Part shown: positions 62,289 to 64,000 of the stretch, one piece after another | How the letters are laid out: the number at the start of each line of letters is the position of its first letter | Numbering within the stretch: the stretch's first letter is position 1 | Assembly: GCA_028023455.1 (NCBI GenBank) | Contig: JAQFVV010006428.1 | Location: forward strand, 603,501-667,500 | Source: Epiperipatus broadwayi | Lineage: Eukaryota > Onychophora > Udeonychophora > Euonychophora > Peripatidae | Length of the DNA stretch: 64,000 nucleotides | Direction of reading: 5' to 3' | Position numbers and translations under genes: made by a program | Notes under the pieces: model-generated | The model's input: only the letters and a program-made list of their open reading frames with translations | Databases searched by the model: none | Told to the model about the DNA's origin: nothing

Positions 62289-62455
62289 ACAGTACTGGTT
62301 TTGCAACTTTAGTATACAAGGATGCATTTAATAAAATGAAAGATCATATAACAGGATCTGAATTAGAATTTGAAGATGTGTCTTTTAAGTTTCGGGAAAC
62401 TTTTAATGAGACAGTGAAAGAATATTATCAACTTTGTCGTTACAATTTGTCAGTG
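62289..62455 (+). CDS. P4HA-like gene, candidate exon e
   Basis: The open frame of 56 codons lies between ATTTGCAG and the strong donor GTG|GTAAGA. The first codon is split and completed by the G of the exon at 57537-57641. The C-terminal part has YYQLCR, which resembles the Y-x-x-LCR motif just before the catalytic domain in P4HA proteins. The N-terminal part (DSTGF, then DAFNKMK and GSELE) instead resembles the family's N-terminal domain (EGF, NAF-x-x-MK and WSELE). The exon may therefore be a linker or part of a second N-terminal domain. No dioxygenase motifs (HxD...H, K) follow before 64000. Reading on from the possible acceptor at 62578 gives N-I-I-stop, so a truncated product is also possible. 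Confidence 0.62.
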
Positions 62456-62789
62456 GTAAGAATATTATTTTTTTTCATATAAATTATTTAAAATAAATAC
62501 GTTATTCTACTTAATAAAAATATAAATGAATAGCTATATATTTGTGATTCCTATATAATGACTTTTGTTTTACAGAATATAATATGAAGCCAAGCAAAAC
62601 CTCCACTCTCAGTGATAAGATTAACCTTTCCTATTAAGTTTTACAAGCAAATATGACTAAAATTTTATATACATATTCTCTCTAATATGAGAATATATTA
62701 ATAGTATCTTTAAATATTTTTGTAAAATTAATGATATTTTCTTATGATAATATTTAAATTTATCTATAGTTTATAGTTATTAAACAGGA
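62456..62789. other. Intron after exon e; possible short terminal exon
   Basis: A TTTTACAG acceptor at 62571-62578 would continue exon e as N-I-I-stop. Another frame here (62581-62640) is open for 19 codons (YNMKPSKTSTLSDKINLSY) before a stop, but does not fit the phase of the strong donor. Neither reading is supported enough to call an exon. Confidence 0.3.
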
Positions 62790-63075
62790 TTTGAACTCAT
62801 ATTTTCAGGCTCCCTATAATCATCCACTCTATTCAATCTAATTGAAACACATGACAACCTAATGTGAAATAAATAAATGATCTCCAATATACGTATTTCA
62901 TGCCGAAGCAAAACTCATCAGTAGGTACAGATGTATCATTATCCACATATCATCAGTTCTAAGCTCATATTAAGATGAAAATATACGTGCATTAATGGAC
63001 AGGCTTCAATTTTCTCCACTTTCCTACTCTTCAATCATCCATCACTAAAAATCTGATGATTGAGTGCTGCTAATG
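62790..63075 (-). mobile_element. SINE family B, additional copy
   Basis: GATTTGAACTCATATTTTCA, AATAAATGATCTCCAATATA, CATCAGTAGGTACAGAT and GGACAGGCTTCAATTTTCTC follow the order of the copy at 61785-62060 with more changes. The two copies bracket exon e. Confidence 0.72.
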
Positions 63076-63592
63076 CAACTATTAAAGTCCTTATTACAAT
63101 TATTCATTTATATAAGTATGAGGTGAAGATTTTATTAGATTTTTTTCTTTTCTAATACAAGTATTTAAGGAAATAATACAGTTGCTCAAAGCCGATTACC
63201 AGTTTAATATTTATTAAGTGCATATTAGTTGAAAACATTTTTTAACATTTAATTTTCAGATAATTATATGTAAATTATAATGGTAAGCTTATCTGCATCT
63301 TCGCAATTAGGAAGCCAAAATTGCGTAATGATGTACTTTATTGAAGCCATAAATTGGAAATGTGAAAAGTATATAACAGTTTTAGTTGGATTTATTGTGC
63401 CCTGGCAATGGTGAATATCAAATTATGTAACTTTCAAAAAAATCTATTAAATTGATTATAATTCATACTAACTTACAAGTATTTCATTTAAGAGTAGCAT
63501 GATTATATATGTTACACTGTTTTACCCTCCTTTACATTAGACCTACAGTTAACACACTGAGTTTATAATTCATGATACAAATTTTTGTATGT

Positions 63593-63630
<38 letters not shown>

Positions 63631-63661
63631 TAATAATAATAAGAATAAGAATAACAATAAC

Positions 63662-63690
<29 letters not shown>
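63593..63690. repeat. (AAT)n microsatellite with AAC/AAG variants
   Basis: About 98 bases of AAT units with scattered AAC and AAG units, running directly into the AAG tract. Confidence 0.95.
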
Positions 63691-63721
<31 letters not shown>

Positions 63722-64000
63722 AAGAAGAAGAAGAAGAAGAAGAAGAAGAAGAAGAAGAAGAAGAAGAAGAAGAAGAAGAAGAAGAAGAAGAAGAAGAAGA
63801 AGAAGAAGAAGAAGAAGAAGAAGAAGAAGAAGAAGAAGAAGAAGAAGAAGAAGAAGAAGAAGAAGAAGAAGAAGAAGAAGAAGAAGAAGAAGAAGAAGAA
63901 GAAGAAGAAGAAGAAGAAGAAGAAGAAGAAGAAGAAGAAGAAGAAGAAGAAGAAGAAGAAGAAGAAGAAGAAGAAGAAGAAGAAGAAGAAGAAGAAGAAG
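63691..64000. repeat. (AAG)n tract, more than 100 units
   Basis: Uninterrupted AAG from about 63691 to the window end (310 bases, about 103 units) and presumably beyond. It is a long purine-only strand, of the GAA/TTC type able to form triplex DNA. Confidence 0.97.

Noticed and set aside
62579-62640. Short exon YNMKPSKTSTLSDKINLSY resembling the region after LCR in P4HA
   Set aside because: The phase does not fit the strong donor of exon e and a stop follows at once; kept only as a note.

Overview
The window is AT-rich, intron- and transposon-dominated DNA from an animal. I see no bacterial-style operons and no intact intronless genes. Penelope-like elements, a CR1-like LINE whose ORF1 has a zinc-finger/coiled-coil/esterase layout, Ty3-type gag sequences, hAT elements and tRNA-derived SINEs point to an invertebrate. 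A cephalopod-like mollusc is one possibility, but the sequence alone does not settle the taxon.

The only host gene I can support is on the + strand and spans the window. It is a divergent collagen prolyl 4-hydroxylase alpha subunit (P4HA-like). Five candidate exons with canonical AG/GT borders and matching phases lie at 1388-1546, 47512-47672, 56518-56569, 57537-57641 and 62289-62455. The first carries the end of the N-terminal domain, and the second and third the peptide-substrate-binding TPR domain. The last two are either an unusual linker or the start of a second N-terminal domain. The N-terminal start lies left of the window. The catalytic dioxygenase domain is not seen and would have to lie to the right. 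Almost everything from 1.5 to 47.5 kb is one 46-kb intron.

Layout of that intron: a palindromic mariner-like MITE (1.7 kb); a 2.05-kb hAT element with an imperfect 8-bp target duplication and an internal higher-order tandem array (5.3-7.3 kb); a minisatellite and a decayed ~340-bp tandem array (7.3-9.4 kb); a (TTA)83 microsatellite (9.6 kb); a decayed Penelope-like element on the minus strand (10.2-11.5 kb); a CR1-like LINE on the minus strand (11.6-24.25 kb) split by a 10.1-kb LTR retrotransposon with ~3-kb LTRs and only gag and protease (13.5-23.6 kb); two more Penelope-like copies on the + strand (25.3-27.0 and 28.8-34.2 kb), one interrupted by a 319-bp repeat with a perfect 15-bp duplication and the other by a 2.1-kb solo LTR; a split SINE (35.1/42.1 kb) enclosing a 6.8-kb composite LTR insertion with a gag-only element; and large fold-back elements (43.7-44.4 and 46.8-47.4 kb).

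The downstream introns (47.7-62.3 kb) hold a ~1-kb fold-back SINE pair, an hAT MITE with an imperfect 8-bp duplication, two LINE 3' fragments and more copies of the three dispersed repeat families. The window ends in a (AAT)n/(AAG)n tract with more than 100 uninterrupted AAG units.

All mobile-element coding regions seen are broken by stops and frameshifts. Family assignments rest on motifs read by eye; no database or alignment program was used.
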